64,000 nucleotides of DNA from Semisulcospira habei (lineage: Eukaryota > Mollusca > Gastropoda > Semisulcospiridae). Positions within the stretch are counted from its first letter, which is position 1; the number at the start of each line of letters is the position of its first letter. Below the pieces are notes generated by a model. It ran no database searches. It saw only the letters and a list, made by a program, of their open reading frames with translations, and was not told where the DNA came from. The stretch covers positions 183,960,663 to 184,024,662 of the forward strand of contig BTPG01000001.1 in assembly GCA_036245525.1 (NCBI GenBank), written 5' to 3'. Positions 11,255 through 24,418 of this stretch are shown here, in pieces. Position numbers and translations under genes: made by a program.

Positions 11255-12830
11255 CCTTTTTGTCTACCATATTGAAAATATGGTAGACTTTGAAATGGGG
11301 CTGGGTCAGAGCCCATTCCGGAGCATGCACATGACGTTTTTGGCATGCGGCGCAGAAATTCTGGCAAAGAAGTAACACGATAAAAATGACATCACGTCTA
11401 GCTACGCAAACCTTGCTAAAGAACGTCTTTTTGGCCAAGCGCCATATGTGTGTGTGCGTGTGTGTGTGTATATGACAGCGACTAGAGCCCACGTTTGAGG
11501 ACAGACAAGCTTGAAATTTTAGGATATTGATCCACACTGGAGTCTGTAATTTTTCTTAATTTTACTAGATATTTTGCATATAGCTAGATAAAAGGGAGAT
11601 ATTGAATGAGTTCGTTAACGAGCTTTGTACCTCTAGAACTTTTTGAGTGATAATTAATTTTTTTTTTTTTGCTCACGTGCGAAGCAAAAGTGAGTATGTT
11701 TTGGGCCATAGCTGATGCATACTAATTTAGTCGACTCATCACAAAAGGGGGGGGGGGGGGGGGGGGGGTTGACATGTGTGAAAAATGCTTACATTTTCAG
11801 AAAACATGGATTTTGCTGCTGCAGAAGCCAGCCCTTGTCACAGAGGTCACACATATGTAAATCGGTCATACATGTGAGCCTTTCTTGTTAAAATATATTT
11901 TTTCATGTTTTTGGGATTAATTGTATGAATTATATGGGTTAATCTTAAAACAATAGAATTTTTTATGAAAAAAAAAATCTTCTCATTAAAAATAGCATGA
12001 TATTTTGTTTACAGTATTACATAAGCCTACTGTTTGTCTCAGCTGTCGGGTATGATTAGGTCATTTGTGACTTGTATGCCCTAGGTGTGAAAATAGACAA
12101 TGTTCTGCACCACTTCTTAGGAGTCACTTGTAAAACAGCTAACATAACTTTAATTTTTCTTTTATTAAAAAAAAAAAAATTCTCATTAATCCCCGCATAA
12201 TTTTTCATAAGCAGTGTTTGCATAAACCTGCTGTTTGTCCCGGCCCTGAGGTAGAATAGGTCAAATTGTGACCTGTAAGCCCTAGGCGTGAAAATCAGCA
12301 AGAAAATTGCAAAGTTGATTCTCTGATATGTCAAATGTTAGTACTGCGATGAGTGATGTATAACATCGAGTCGTCACTGTGAACACAGCGTCGTGGGACT
12401 AATGATGCTATGACGTGAAGCTTGAAGTGATGTCATTTCGCTGCTCATGCTATTATTCTTCTTCAGAATAGCTATGCTACACCAGACCACAGAGCTTACG
12501 AATGGCGGGAATCGCCATGTGTCTGTCTTTATTTCTGTGTGCCAGTGTGTGTGGATCAGAGGGTGGGTTAGAGTAGAAGGAGATGGATTCCTGTCGCTAT
12601 ATGAGCCCTCAGAGCGTACTAATGGCGGGAAGCGCCATGTGTCCATCTTTATTTGTGTGCGCCGACGTGTGTGTTGATTAGGGGCTGGCTTAGAGAGGAG
12701 GGAAATGGATCAGCAATTTAAGCCTAAAAATATGAACAACCCTGAATGTTCCTAAAAGATAAACGCATCTGAGCTTCAAACAATACAGTAGACTTTGGGA
12801 TGAAATCCTCATCTTGTTTTACAGTATATG
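11255..12830 (+). repeat. Dispersed repeat A, copy 2, interrupted
   Basis: The start (TTTTTGTCTACCATATTGAA) matches 26572 onward, and the part from 12366 to 12830 (CACAGCGTCG, ATGGCGGGAATCGCCATGTG, AAAATATGAACAAC) matches 27185-27515. The middle, about 11670-12360, is absent from the third copy. It includes part of another family at 11670-11890, a G tract near 11748-11770 and a diverged internal duplication (12040-12330). This is best read as repeat A with other DNA inserted. Confidence 0.65.
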
Positions 12831-15800
12831 CTATTACAAGACATTGAAGAACCTATAGAAAGCAACTTTTGATATATTTCATGCCGTCTGTTGTGTGTGT
12901 GAGCAAATGTTTAAAAAAATTTGCATAAAAATTACTGTGTTGGTTTTGTTACATGGCTTTACTGTGCTGAGTGATGTCTATGCGGTCTGAGTCACAAGTC
13001 CTCCACATTTAATCTGATTGCACAAGACAGCAGCGGAGTGTCATATCTAAGTGTCCCTGGTAGTAGGAAGCAAAATAACATTTTATGAACAAAGTGACTT
13101 ATGAGAAATGTCCTTTTGCACATAATGTGCTTCGATAGCCTTATCACAGCAGATAAGCCCCTAACAGCAAGTGAGTAAAGTTTTTCCAATTGCAGCGATT
13201 GTGAAGTTTGGTAACCAATATTTGAAATGTTCTGAATGCCTTTTGAGCGTGGGAGGCTGGTATTTTGTAATCCAGACCAAAAAGGTGACTGCCAAGCGTG
13301 TGAAATGTGTTGTACCGTTTTTCTAAGCGTGTTTCTTTCTCCGTTGGGTACTTCTTGGTATTTTGTAGTATGGTCATTTATTATCAGTACTTTTAGAAAC
13401 AGTCAGGGAATTTAGTCAAACAGTGTCCTAATGAGCACCATAGGCACATGATTACAAGTAGTGATAAGTCTGATTGAAGGTCTGTGAAACAGCTGCGGTG
13501 CAGTAAGCTAATTTTTGGTTCACGTCCGTGGTAAACTTTAATGTTGGCATTTTCTCGGCGAATATTTAACCTCAAACTTGGCCCAAGGGTACTTTGCAGT
13601 AAAACCTTTCTAAACATACCAATTTCAGTGACCTCTCTCAAAAATCAAGGTCACAGGTGGTCTAGAAAGGGGTACAAAATAGAAATACATGTATTTTGAC
13701 ACAAATTGTTTCTGCTCAAATACCAAGGTATTTCACTGTGTCCACAGATTGCCACAGATCTAAATTTCCAGGAGACAGAACTCTATATACCTACTTTGTT
13801 TTTGACTCTGCATGGGAATTACTTCCCTTGGCTGAACATCAGTTTCCAGCAAACACACTTCAGTTTTGGTGGTTTCAAACAGAAAATGTGTCTTGTCTTC
13901 GTAGACACTGTCGCCATTTAAAAATGTGACTCACTTACTTCTACTTTTAGGGGCTGTGCTATACCTCAAAAATGGCTGAAATCACAGAAAAACGTGCTGA
14001 TGTAATTCAGGGAGATTATTTTTCAAGACTGGTGTAAAAGAAAAAGCATGACAATTTTTTTAGTTTCTAAAATCCATGCACCCACTTCTGTCAAGGGTGT
14101 TATGCGCAAAAGAGTGTATCGCTGTGAGCCAGCAGGAACCAAAATAAGTGTTGCCTTTGTGCACATAAGTGCATGATATCATCAAATCACACATTTCTTT
14201 TGGCATATTCCCACCACAAGCTTCAAATATTTTTGGTGTAATGTGTTTTCCAACAGTGTTATGTGCAAAAGAAATAACAGCACTGAGGGCTATCCATGGT
14301 CCATGGTGAACATTAACGTTGGCATTTTCTCAGAGACCATTCAGGCCTCAGACATCAAACTTAACCAAATGATACTTTGTGACAAGTCCTTCCTCAGCAT
14401 ATTATTTTGTGGACCTCGTTGAAAGGTCAGAGTCACAGAGGGTCAATAGATATGTCACAAATTGCCTTATTTTGACAGAAATAGTGTTTTCTAAAAATAT
14501 ATATTTAACTTTATAGTGAAACGTGGTACAGAGATATCTGATGATAAGACCATTCTCTGCATGCTAATTTGGATGCATACTTTTTCACATTTTTTAACCC
14601 AATGTGGCACAAAGACAGTTGATGATAGATAAAACCTTCCTATGTATAGTCAAATCTGTTAGGGCCAAATTATGCATTATGGGCCTTTTGCTCTGAATTC
14701 TGCACGTTGGTAGAAAATTGTGATAAAAGAAAATTCCACACCTGGGGCATCAAAGATTTTGCTAAATGTTACCATGGCAACCAGTGCTAAAAATGACGAT
14801 TACCATATCCTATATATACTGATTTTTGTGATAGAAATAATATTTTGCAATCTTTACCATGGATTTTAGGTTGTCCATCATTAAAATAGAAAACAAAATC
14901 AAAATTACTAGTGGGCACATACTCACTGTTGACAGAGAATATGTTATTACTGTTTGTTTACAGATTACACTTTAAAGTTGCTTGAGTTGTGCTTATCAAA
15001 CTAGACCCTTCATTGATAGCAGTATATTTGCATTACTTGGCAGAAACACAGCTGCTTAAAAGATGAATAAGTTAATTTGTACAGACTGTGTATTTACTTC
15101 ATACAGTTGCCACGACAACCATTATTTAAACTTGATAAAGATCTGTATATGTACTACCACATTCGAGGGTCAAATTATATGGAAATTGTGATCATGAAAC
15201 ATCCAAACTGTCCTCTAAGCTAGCTGAGGTTTGCACAAATGATACAGTTTGATCCTGATCGTTGTCAGCTGATGCGTTGCTAATTCCGTTACACTTCTTG
15301 TAACATAGCAATTTAATCCAACATTGCTGGTCTGAATGGTCAAATTAATTTGTAGAAAAAAAAAACAACTCATATATTTATGTGTTACAATGGAAAGTGG
15401 AAACAAAAACACAGCTTAGCCTTTTCAAATGTGGTTTCCATAGCAACTAGTGTTGTTGTTTTTGTTTTGTTTTTAATGCCCAGAACCAACTGTAATGATA
15501 TTTTACAGACTATTTCTAGAATCAATATACTTGATTAATTCCAATAGTAGTTGGTAAATAGTCCTTAACCAGATGGACTGTGATATTCAGTAGCAGCATG
15601 TTCAACGTGAAGGTCAGGGTTGCGTCCAGTTTTTATTAAATATATGGACTAAGTCTGATTCAGCAACATCTTCTCTAAACTGCTCTTTAAACCTGCTTCC
15701 TGCTGCTCCACATGATTACTGTTGTAGATAAAAGAATGTGATAAATCATACCAGTGGTTTTTTTTGTGCTTAAGTTCAAGGGCACAATGGTTCCAACATT

Positions 15801-16590
15801 GACTGTATTTTCAGGCAATTTTCTGAAAACTGTTTGACCGATTTAAAACAAACACTATGGATTGATATTCTGGAACAAGGTCATCTTCATTTTATGTTTC
15901 CTGTTGATTCTATTAATGATTTATTTGTCACATTTAGACCACTTTAATTAAGATTGTGAGTGAATTGACTCATTAATACAAAGTTTAGTTTCAACAAACA
16001 TTATGCCTTCTGCTTCAAGGTCAAGGTCATAGTAACGACAATTATATTTTATTTTGTTTATTACAATTTCAAAAGAAGGTTTAATTCCATTTTAAATCCA
16101 AAGTTGATTGAAGACAGCAATATGTATTACATATATTTTCTTTGACAAAGACCAATGACATAAAGAATACATTTATGACAGTGTGTTTGCGTCTAGAGCG
16201 TTTGATGCCCACACACTCCCTCACCTCTTTCTGGCAACAGCCAAAAGAGAGCTGTGGCCATGTGGCAAAAAATGTACAAACACTCATGCTAACAGTTTGT
16301 GAAGTGAGAGATGGCTACACAAAGAACCCAACAATTTTACAAAATATGTTAAATAACGATTTAAAAAAACCAACAGGGAACGGAAAAAGTGCAATACAAA
16401 ATGGCTGGAATGACCGTGACTCTACATTACAATGATACATTTCTTGCACCAAACGCTTTACACCTATAACAATTATTATCATGCTAAATCTGAAGCAAAC
16501 TGGTCAAACACTTTTGGATAATTATGGTCTAAATGGATTTTACAAATATAACTACTATAACCTTGGCCTTGCATGCAGTAATCTAACCTA
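12831..16590. other. AT-rich non-coding stretch with degenerate repeats
   Basis: No exon or transposon protein can be supported. Degenerate copies of a repeat with the core AAGGTCA or TCAAGGTCAC appear near 13640, 14420 and 16015. A piece at 13276-13365 (TCCAGACCAAAAAGGTGACT) recurs at 28785-28870, with its second half in the opposite orientation. Reading frames at 13696-13929 and 16142-16435 show no domain. Confidence 0.5.
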
Positions 16591-16596
16591 TCAGTC

Positions 16597-17450
16597 TTGG
16601 GAAAGGAACTTCCTGATTCTGTCTGACTCTCTTTCTGCCCTGCAGACCCTTCAGGGCGCAGGTAAAGACCACCCCCTGCTGGTGCAGATTAGAGGAGAGC
16701 TTTACGTGGACTTGATGACATCATTTTTATTTGGGTCCCAAGGGCATGTGGGCATCGAAGGCAACAGGATCGCAGATTCTGCTGCCAACAGTGCCCGCAG
16801 TGACCCTGTCCCTGACACACAGACTGTTCATAGTGATTTTAAACATATGATTAGTGTGTACATAGCCAGCGAGTGGCAGTCCGAGTGGGACAAAGAGGAA
16901 GAGAACAAGCTGCATGAGGCTCTTCCTACAGTGTCCGACAGTCTACCTCATCGCTGTGGCAGCCGCCATGAGGAGACTGTCCTTACTCGGCTCCACATCG
17001 GGCACACGTATGTTACGCACTCTTACTTACTAAAACAGGATGAGCGTCCATGGTGTTTTGCCTGTGATGAGCAGTTTTCTGTTCGACACTTTTTGCTGTA
17101 TTTTGCCAATCTCATTGACACCAGATATAAACACTTCACAGCAGACTCCTTGCAGGTTTTGTTCCGGGATGTTCCCTCGGACAAAATCTTCAATTTCTTG
17201 AGAGAATGCAATATTTTTAATAAGATCTGAGCATTCATAGACTATGTGAATTTCACTATTTTGCCCTTTTTGAGAGTCTGTAGACGTTTCTTTTAATGAC
17301 TCGTGCGACATTTTTTGCCTGCCATATTTTTAAGGTATAACATCTTGTCTTAAGACCTTGCTTTTAGTCTGGCCGACCAGATTTTTACCCATCCCGCCGT
17401 GAGATGGCCTTAGTCGCCTGCTTGACGTTAAACACCAATAATAATGTTTA
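16597..17450 (+). pseudogene. I-clade LINE 3' end with RNase H, 5'-truncated
   Basis: The reading frame encodes the end of an I-clade LINE polyprotein: the RNase H part NFLILSDSLSALQTLQ and GHVGIEGNRIADSAAN, then a C-terminal Cys/His region (RPWCFACDEQFSVRHFL) and a stop at 17230. The retroviral-type RNase H here would help remove template RNA. The 3' untranslated tail with GTGAGATGGCCTTAGTCGCC and a short AAT run ends near 17447. It is a close relative of the longer copy at 23769-26375 and has lost everything upstream by 5' truncation. The RNase H motif reads LFGSQGHVG where the sister copy has IWVPGHVG, so it is damaged. Confidence 0.85.
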
Positions 17451-18055
17451 TCATGACACTATAAGTTAATTACCAAGGATTATCATTTTAGTAACAAGTA
17501 CTACCACTTGCTCATGTTTCAGTCAAAGCTAGTTTATGTGCAGTTATATATATATGTCCTGAGAAGAATACACAATGTGAAACAAATATGATTGCCATGG
17601 CCTGGACCTTTATGGAAAGGGTGTGTCACTCATGCACAAAACAATTTCCATTATTATGGTGTTCGTATCTCAAGTTTGGAATAAATTAATCAAACTTTTC
17701 AAAGATCTCACTTAAAGAGACCAAAAACAAACATTGCTGCTGTGACCTTGACTACAACAGCTTGATTTTGTTAAGCACTTTCATTTATCAAAGACTATTA
17801 TCTTGTAAGGTTTGAGTCATATTGGTCTGATGGTTCTAAAGATATTACCCTAACAAGAATACATACATTAAAAACAAAGATGTCCACCACAACCTTGACC
17901 TTACAGAGACCGATGCATTTCTTGCATATAACATTTCTGTGATTAATATTATCATTTCACCAAATTTGAAGCAAATCGGTTGCAAATCGGAAGCAAATCA
18001 GAAGACTTTGCATAAGCAGATCAAAACCAAAAACTCCAGGCTCTTTCTGATGACC
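17451..18055. other. Non-coding stretch
   Basis: AT-rich sequence with no gene or clear repeat that I can identify. Phrases such as GACCTTGAC suggest a degenerate copy of the AGGTCA-bearing repeat family. Confidence 0.4.
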
Positions 18056-18059
18056 GCAG

Positions 18060-19678
18060 AGTTACAGAGATCAGCGAGGAAGAGGTATTGATGGTCCTCC
18101 GCTGCCTTCAGCCACACAAAGCCCCAGGCCCAGACGGAATCAGTGGTAAGGTGCTGCAGTCCTGCAGTGCCCAACTGGCACCAGTCCTCACGCAGATCTT
18201 CAACACCTCCCTCACGTCAAACTCAATCCCATCAGTCTGGAAACACTCCCTGATCTCTCCAGTTCCCAAGAAACCAAAACCCTCTTGCCCTAATGACTAC
18301 AGACCTATTGCCCTGACCTCTATCATCATGAAGTGCCTCGAGAGACTTGTCCTGAGTCGACTACTCAGTCAGACGAGCGACCAGCTCGACCCCCTACAGT
18401 TCGCATATCGCCACAACAGGGGTGTGGATGATGCAGTCATCACTCTCCTGCACCTAATCCTCACTCACTTGGAGACACCAAAGTCCTTTGCCAGATCCTC
18501 TTCGTTGACTTTTCCAGCGCCTTCAATACAATGAGGCCTCACCTTCTGGCTGACAAGCTGCGTCACATGAATGTCAGCCCTTCTCTGATCCTATGGATCT
18601 TGAACTTCCTAGTGGAGAGGACGCAGTGTGTTCGTGTAAACAACTTGATGTCCTCCGTCATCACCACGTCCGTGGGCAGCCCCTTTACATCCTATTCACA
18701 AATGACTGTACCAGCTCCAATGACAAGACTCACTATGTCAAATTTGCAGACGACACTGCAGTTGTTGATCTGTCAAACTCAGATGCTGACTACTTCGCAG
18801 AAGTGGGTCAGTTTGTTTCATGGTGTCATAGCAACCATCTACAGTTGAACATAGGCAAGACTGAGGAGATGGTTGTCGACTTTCGGAGGCCTGGCAGTGG
18901 GCCAACTTCCGGGAGCCCACTCCCACCTCCTCAGTCCCTGGTGATTGATGGCACTTTTGTCACACGCACAGATGTTTACAAATACTTAGGGACCTTGATT
19001 GATTCACGGCTATCCTTCACCGACAACACAGACCTCATCTTTAAGAAAGCCCAAGGGAGACTGTATATGCTGCGCAAACTCCGCTCCTTTGATGTGAGCC
19101 CCAAAATCCTCAGGCAGTTCTACCTCTGCTTTATAGAAAGCCTTCTTACATTCTCCTTTGTCTCATGGTTCGGCTCCCTGGGCGAGAAGAACTTTAGGAA
19201 GCTGAATAAGATAATCAGGCTTAGTGAGAAAATCGTTGGGGGCAGGTTGGAGAGCCTTGACGGCCTCTACAGGACGAGAATGATACGCAAGGGCCTGAGG
19301 CTGGCAGCTGACATTTCCCACTGCCTTTCTAAGCACCTTCAAAAGCTCCCGTCTGGCCATAGGTTCAAGGCTCCTCTTGTTAAAACCAAACGCTACAAGG
19401 GCAGCTTTGTACCCTCGGCCATCCGTCTCCTAAATGAAGAGTGTGTTAACTAGCGTATATCTCTCTCTCCTTGTTGACGCCGTCGAGGAACTTGCACCTC
19501 AGATGTCGCAGTGGCATCTTGCAAGTGACAGACTCACTCCTATACCACTAACACTGTACACTGTGGTCATGGTTTTTTTTTTTTTTTTTTTTTTCAACAT
19601 TGTTATAATGTGGCTAAAACCGTACGTGCGCATGTGATCCCAACGAAAAGTTTTTGAATTGAATTGAATTGAATTGAA
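18060..19678 (+). pseudogene. Rex/CR1-like LINE reverse transcriptase, frameshifted
   Basis: The RT of a non-LTR retrotransposon is spread over three frames. Motifs in order are KAPGPDGISGKVL (about 18118), NDYRPIALTSIIMKCLERL (about 18290), QFAYRHNRGVDDAV (about 18400), then after a frameshift near 18520 DKLRHMNVSP, and after a second near 18685 the catalytic FADDTAVV (about 18745). The thumb and C-terminal region (YKYLGTLIDSRLSF, then FVPSAIRLLNEE) end with a stop at 19453. The 3' untranslated region has a T tract and ends in a TTGAA repeat, a tail style of Rex/CR1-group LINEs. Endonuclease and ORF1 are missing, so the copy is 5'-truncated and dead. Confidence 0.85.
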
Positions 19679-19680
19679 CC

Positions 19681-21340
19681 AAATATGGCTGACGTGCAGA
19701 GAAGACCAAACTGGTGACCAATAACGCCAGTGGCATTGGCACTGAAATCATGGTTGGAGGCGAAAAACTGGAAGCAGTTAAGAAACTCAAATACTTAGGA
19801 GCCATTGTAACAGATGAGGGATCAAAACCAGAAATACTGTCCAGGATTGCGCAGACAACAACAGCACTGACAAGATTAATAATAATAATAATAATGAGTA
19901 CTTGTATAGCGCCTAACCTCAGATTAGAGCTCTAGGCGCTTAACAAAAACTAATGTACAAAAATAACTAATTCCAAAAATGCAATTTACAAAAAGTACAA
20001 AAAACAAAATACAACACACTCTGTAAACAAGCTATAAAGTCACCATTCAAAAGTGCTACGCTTATGGACTCATACTGGCATTCACACACACACTCACACA
20101 CACACTACTTCTAACATAGATAGAGATGACCTTAACATGACAGGTGTGTGACAAAGTCATTTGTAGCTGACAGAAAAAATATGGGTCTTTAGGGCTCGTT
20201 TGAATGCCTCTCTCGAATCCACGTATCTCAGTTCACGTGGGAGGTAATTCCAAACAACTGGGCTTTGGTATCTGAATGACCTCTCACCAAACGACTTTGT
20301 TTTGACAAGAGGGATACGTAAAAGTCGGCAGCAGAGCGCAAATTCTGTCTTGAGGGCGTATACAGCTGGAGAAGAGTGGCAAGGTAGTGTGGGCAGGAAC
20401 ACGTAATACAACTGTGAGTCATGCATGAAATTTTGTACTGAATCCTAGCTGTTACAGGTAACCAGTGAAGAGAAGACAGATGGGGTGTGATATGATCTGA
20501 TCTAGGGACTCTAAGAATCAACCTAGCAGCTGAGTTTTGAATTTTCTGGAGTTTGCCAATCAGACACTGGGAACAGCCAGCCAAAAGAGCATTGCAATAG
20601 TCTAATTTAGACAAAACAAAAGCGCAGACAAGTACTTTAGTTGCTTCAGGTGTCAGATAGTGGCGGACTGAAGCAATGCGTCGCAGTTCAGTATAGGCGG
20701 ATCTGCAAACGTTCACATGAAGGCGCATGGACAGGCTACTATCAAGTGTGACACCCAGATTTTTTACATGGGGGGAGAAAGGGACATTATTATTATTATT
20801 ATTATTACTGACAAGATTGAAGACCATATGGAAGGACAGAAACATCACACTCTGCTCCAAGATCAGACCGATGCACTCCTTAGTCATCTCAGTGTTCTTG
20901 TATGCCTGCGAGTCATGGACCCTCACAGCAGACCTTGAAAGGAGGATACAAGCCACTGAAATGAGATGTTTTCGAAGGCTGCTTGGCATTTCATACAGAG
21001 ATCACATCACGAACGAGGAAGTGGGAGGCAGAATCAGGCAAGCCATCTGGCCCTATGAAGACCAATTAGCCATTGTGAAAAAACGCAAACTGAATTGGTA
21101 TGGGTGTGTCACGCGTTCAGCAGGGCTTGCCAAAACAATCCTGCAAGGCACTGTGCAAGGAGGACGAAGGAGAGGAAGACAGAGGAAAAGATGGGAGGAC
21201 AATATCTCAGAGTGGACAGGACTGAAGCTGGGCGATACGCTGAGAATGGCAGAGAACAGAGAGGAATGGAGGGAGCTGGTTGCCAAGTCATCAGTGGTGC
21301 CCCAATGGTCGGCAAGACTACGGGATATAGATAGATAGAA
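19681..21340 (+). pseudogene. LINE RT C-terminal remnant split by a nested LINE
   Basis: The first part (about 19700-19877) encodes GGEKLEAVKKLKYLGAIVTD and continues at 20819 with the typical end of a non-LTR RT: CESWTLTADLERRIQATEMR, LNWYGCVTRSAGLAKTILQG, GRRRGRQRKRWEDNISEW and a stop at 21338. The two parts are interrupted by an insertion with a 12-bp duplication, so this was one reading frame. No RT catalytic motif remains. I place it as a generic mollusc-type LINE 3' end and cannot fix the clade. Confidence 0.8.
19878..20806 (-). mobile_element. CR1/L2-like LINE 3' end nested in another LINE
   Basis: On the - strand the insert encodes the end of an RT: LGVTLDSSLSM, then VLVCAFVLSKLDYCNALLAG, the conserved LHWLPVTARIQYK and SPVVWNYLPRELR near the C-terminus. 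It is flanked by 12-bp direct repeats ACTGACAAGATT at 19866-19877 and 20807-20818. Both ends carry AAT/ATT triplet runs in opposite orientation on the + strand. Confidence 0.85.
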
Positions 21341-21344
21341 TAGG

Positions 21345-23165
21345 CTGATGTGACCTTGGCCTTACAGGTAGGGATTGCCAAAACTTTATCATGGCAGCTC
21401 CTCTTACTGGGAACAATTTAAATATGTCTTTGAGCCAAGTCATTGAATGTCTTTCATTGATATCGACTACCAGTGGTATCAGGAAAAATACATTGTATAA
21501 ACTTAGGTATTTTGATCAGACAAATATGTTGACCCTTGGCCTTTGAGAGAGATCAACCAAACTAGTACCCATGGTCATATATCTTATCATAAAATACATG
21601 TATCTGTAAGTAAAATTTGATTACAACTTTGGTTAAAATACCTGAGATCACTAAGAGTTTGTTTGAAAGCAGACATTATATATGTGTTGACCTCTCTTGT
21701 TCCTTTGACCAATCAGACTAGTCCACAAACCAAGCAAGCACAGAAATGCCTTCTCCAGAGCAACCTGTGATCCATGTTTGACCTCTAAATGTATAAAACT
21801 ATAATAGCATATCTGAACAAACTAGAAAACTGGTGAATTGTGTCCTTTGTTTTCGTCTTTGTGGCCTTGACGTTGGAGAACGGTCAGCCAGAATGATATA
21901 TATATTTTTTAAGTCTTACCTCAACTATTCTTGCGTCAGGTTTAAATCTCTGGCTTCTATAGTCTATGAGAGTATTCCAATTTTTTTTTTCAGTACTGTA
22001 TGCATTGCCATTGACCTTCATTTGACCTCGTCCTTGATCAATAACAATTATTTGGTAGGCTTAACGTCATCTTACATCTGAGACACAAGCATGAACTGCT
22101 TGCATTAGCAGATGTTGTGTGTAATGTATTGCTGGCCGTTACAGTTATTTAAACACTATTGTGACCTTTGACCTTGCCTAGACATACGCAAATGCAGAAA
22201 ACAGTTGCTAAAACATACTAATAAACTAGTATATTTGTAGGCAAACACAACAGCTCAAGCGTATCTCTAATGATTCTGACTATTACATGTTAAACAGGAA
22301 AATATGCATATACGCATGTGTACGAAGAAACAAATGCACAAGCAACAGTCTCTGTCTCAGCTGAACACTTAAACATCGACTTCTGTAAATTCATTATAAA
22401 ATATTTTTGATTGTTTGTGCGATGTGCTCACAAAACTAAATCTCGCAGGGTTTAAGCAACTATATTTAAGTGTGGTTGCCATGGAAACCAAACAATCTGC
22501 GATGCCTCAGGTGTCAGAAGCGTTCATTGGATGGAGGATTACAACTGTGCAACATGTCGGAAAGACAACTTCAAAATGCGCAATTCAATAAGAGACTGGA
22601 GTATAGACTTATGTGATTGACCACTCTAGGTCAACAGAAGGCAATAAACGTGTGAAAAATGCATATTTTTGACAAAGTGTAAGATTTTTCAGGTACTATG
22701 GCTAACTCTGAAATTTATGTCAAGGCAGAACAATTGAGTGACCTTTTGAAAAGGTCAAGGTCACAGAAGGTTAGAGAAATTATGCAGATTGGTAATGCAT
22801 GTGAACCGTTCTTGTTCAAATCATTGTAGATTTATTTCCAATGAACCCCAGCCATAGAGAAAAACCTTGATACAAGATAGTCAGTCGGTGGTATGGAAAA
22901 ATATGAGTTTAGTTTAGCGTAAGTGTACACAACACTTTGAGCTTACTTTTTGTGAGGAAGCAGGGGGGAAAAGTTGAACATTAGGGCTTAATGTAAGTTG
23001 TCTATCTTGTGTGAAGGTGATTTCAAAGATGGGATACCATATAGGGTCCGAGCACATTTTGACCCCATCTGGAATCAAAACCACGACCTTTCAGACAAGA
23101 ATCAAGTGCTTTACCACCTGAGTTACCCAGCTTGTGATAGCAAATAAGCTATCATAGGACACCAC
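21345..23165. other. Non-coding AT-rich stretch
   Basis: No gene is supported. A GAAAAGGTCAAGGTCACAG copy of the AGGTCA-type repeat is at about 22755. The reading frame at 21833-22081 shows no domain. Confidence 0.5.
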
Positions 23166-23399
23166 TTTATGCACGTAAGGAAGTATAGGTCCTCTCATTT
23201 GTGGGCACACTCCAGCGGGCTACTGAGGCTCTCTTCCATCGGAGACACTCCAGTGGAGGTCACACCCCACAAAACCATGAATTCTTCTAGAGGCGTGATT
23301 AAAGATCAAGCATTGGCAGAACTGTCAGAAGATGAATATGTACAGAACCTTGATCACAAGATTTTCACTTTGTGCCACAAGTCTATAAATGACCCAGAC

Positions 23400-23699
23400 T
23401 AACCAGAGTACCTCCGGGAAATAGTCCCACGCCATAACCCTCCGAGGCAGCTTCTGGGCATTTTCACACTGCGGACCTAGGTTGTGGAATTTCCTACCAC
23501 AATCCTTGAGAGACATTGACTGCATTGGCACCTTCAGGAGGCATCTCAAAACCCAACTCTTTCTTGACTTTTAATTCTAGGACTACTGTGCACCAGAAGT
23601 TGCGTGTGTTGTTTTTATTTGTTTATTTGTTTTTTGCGTCCTGAGCATGCTGCTAGCATGGAGTGGATGCGCATTACAAGTGGATATCATCATCATCAT
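23400..23699 (+). pseudogene. L2/CR1-like LINE 3' end
   Basis: One frame, about 23470-23570, reads GPRLWNFLPQSLRDIDCIGT and FRRHLKTQLFLDF with a stop. That is the usual C-terminus of L2/CR1 RT proteins. It is followed by a short untranslated region and an ATC-repeat tail at about 23682-23698. It abuts the next LINE directly. The reading frame just upstream (23169-23402) may be its damaged continuation but shows no motif. Confidence 0.7.
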
Positions 23700-23768
23700 A
23701 AAGTCGCAGGGGGTGACTTAAGTCAGGTGCTTCGCTTCCAAGCGAGGTGGTAGGGATATCCGTCTCCC

Positions 23769-24414
23769 TACCATCATCCTGACATTTGGCACCCCCACCC
23801 CTCCTGCTACCATCTGGGGAGGTTACTACTCCTTGAAAGTGAAGAAGTATGTCCCTCTCCCCCTTCGGTGCTTTAAGTGCCAAAAGTACGGCCATGGGCA
23901 GAAGACGTGCCACCAGGCAGAGGCTTTATGCGCCCATTGCACTAAACCCGGACACTCTAATGAGTACTGCACAGCCCCCCCCCCCACCCCCCCACCCCCC
24001 CCCCCCCCACCCCTGTGTGTGAATTGCCAGGGGGCGCGTATGGCTTCGGATAAGAAATTCCCTCGTTGGATATCCAAGTGCAAGATTCAGCAGGTGCGTT
24101 TGGAGAAGGGGCTGCCCTTTGCCGACATAAAAAAACTGGTCGACGACCCTGGTGCAGCTGAGGCTGCCCCAAACTCTAGTAACGCCTCTGTGTATACATT
24201 CAGTGCTGTGGTGGCAGGCAAGCGCCCCACTAAAGATTTCTCATGTCAAACCCCAACTTCTTGGTTGGGGGCGGAGCCTCGGCTCCTCTCGCCCCTGGAG
24301 ACTAACCCTCCTCCAGTGGTGACGAGGAGCCAGGGAACGCACCTCCTGCTGCCCCTTAGCCTCAGCCTGTCAATCTTACTACAAAGGTTTCTGGCTCTGG
24401 TCGCATTTTACTAA
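23769..24414 (+). pseudogene. I-clade LINE Gag-like ORF1 C-terminal part
   Basis: The frame encodes the nucleic-acid-binding end of an I-clade LINE ORF1. It starts in the conserved stretch before the zinc knuckles (about 23780), then CCHC knuckles LRCFKCQKYGHGQKTC and CAHCTKPGHSNEYC (about 23865-23960) and a third partial one after a proline run. The proline run is encoded by C tracts at about 23975-24010 and probably varies in length. ORF1 protein coats the LINE RNA. The N-terminus is missing. The ORF2 start and nearly all of the endonuclease and RT are absent, since the next recognisable sequence, at 24419, is already the RT C-terminal region, so an internal deletion has joined the two. Confidence 0.8.
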
Positions 24415-24418
24415 CCAG

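Noticed and set aside
13696..13929. Overlapping frames as a possible perlecan exon
   Set aside because: No cysteine pattern, no conserved motif and no convincing splice sites.
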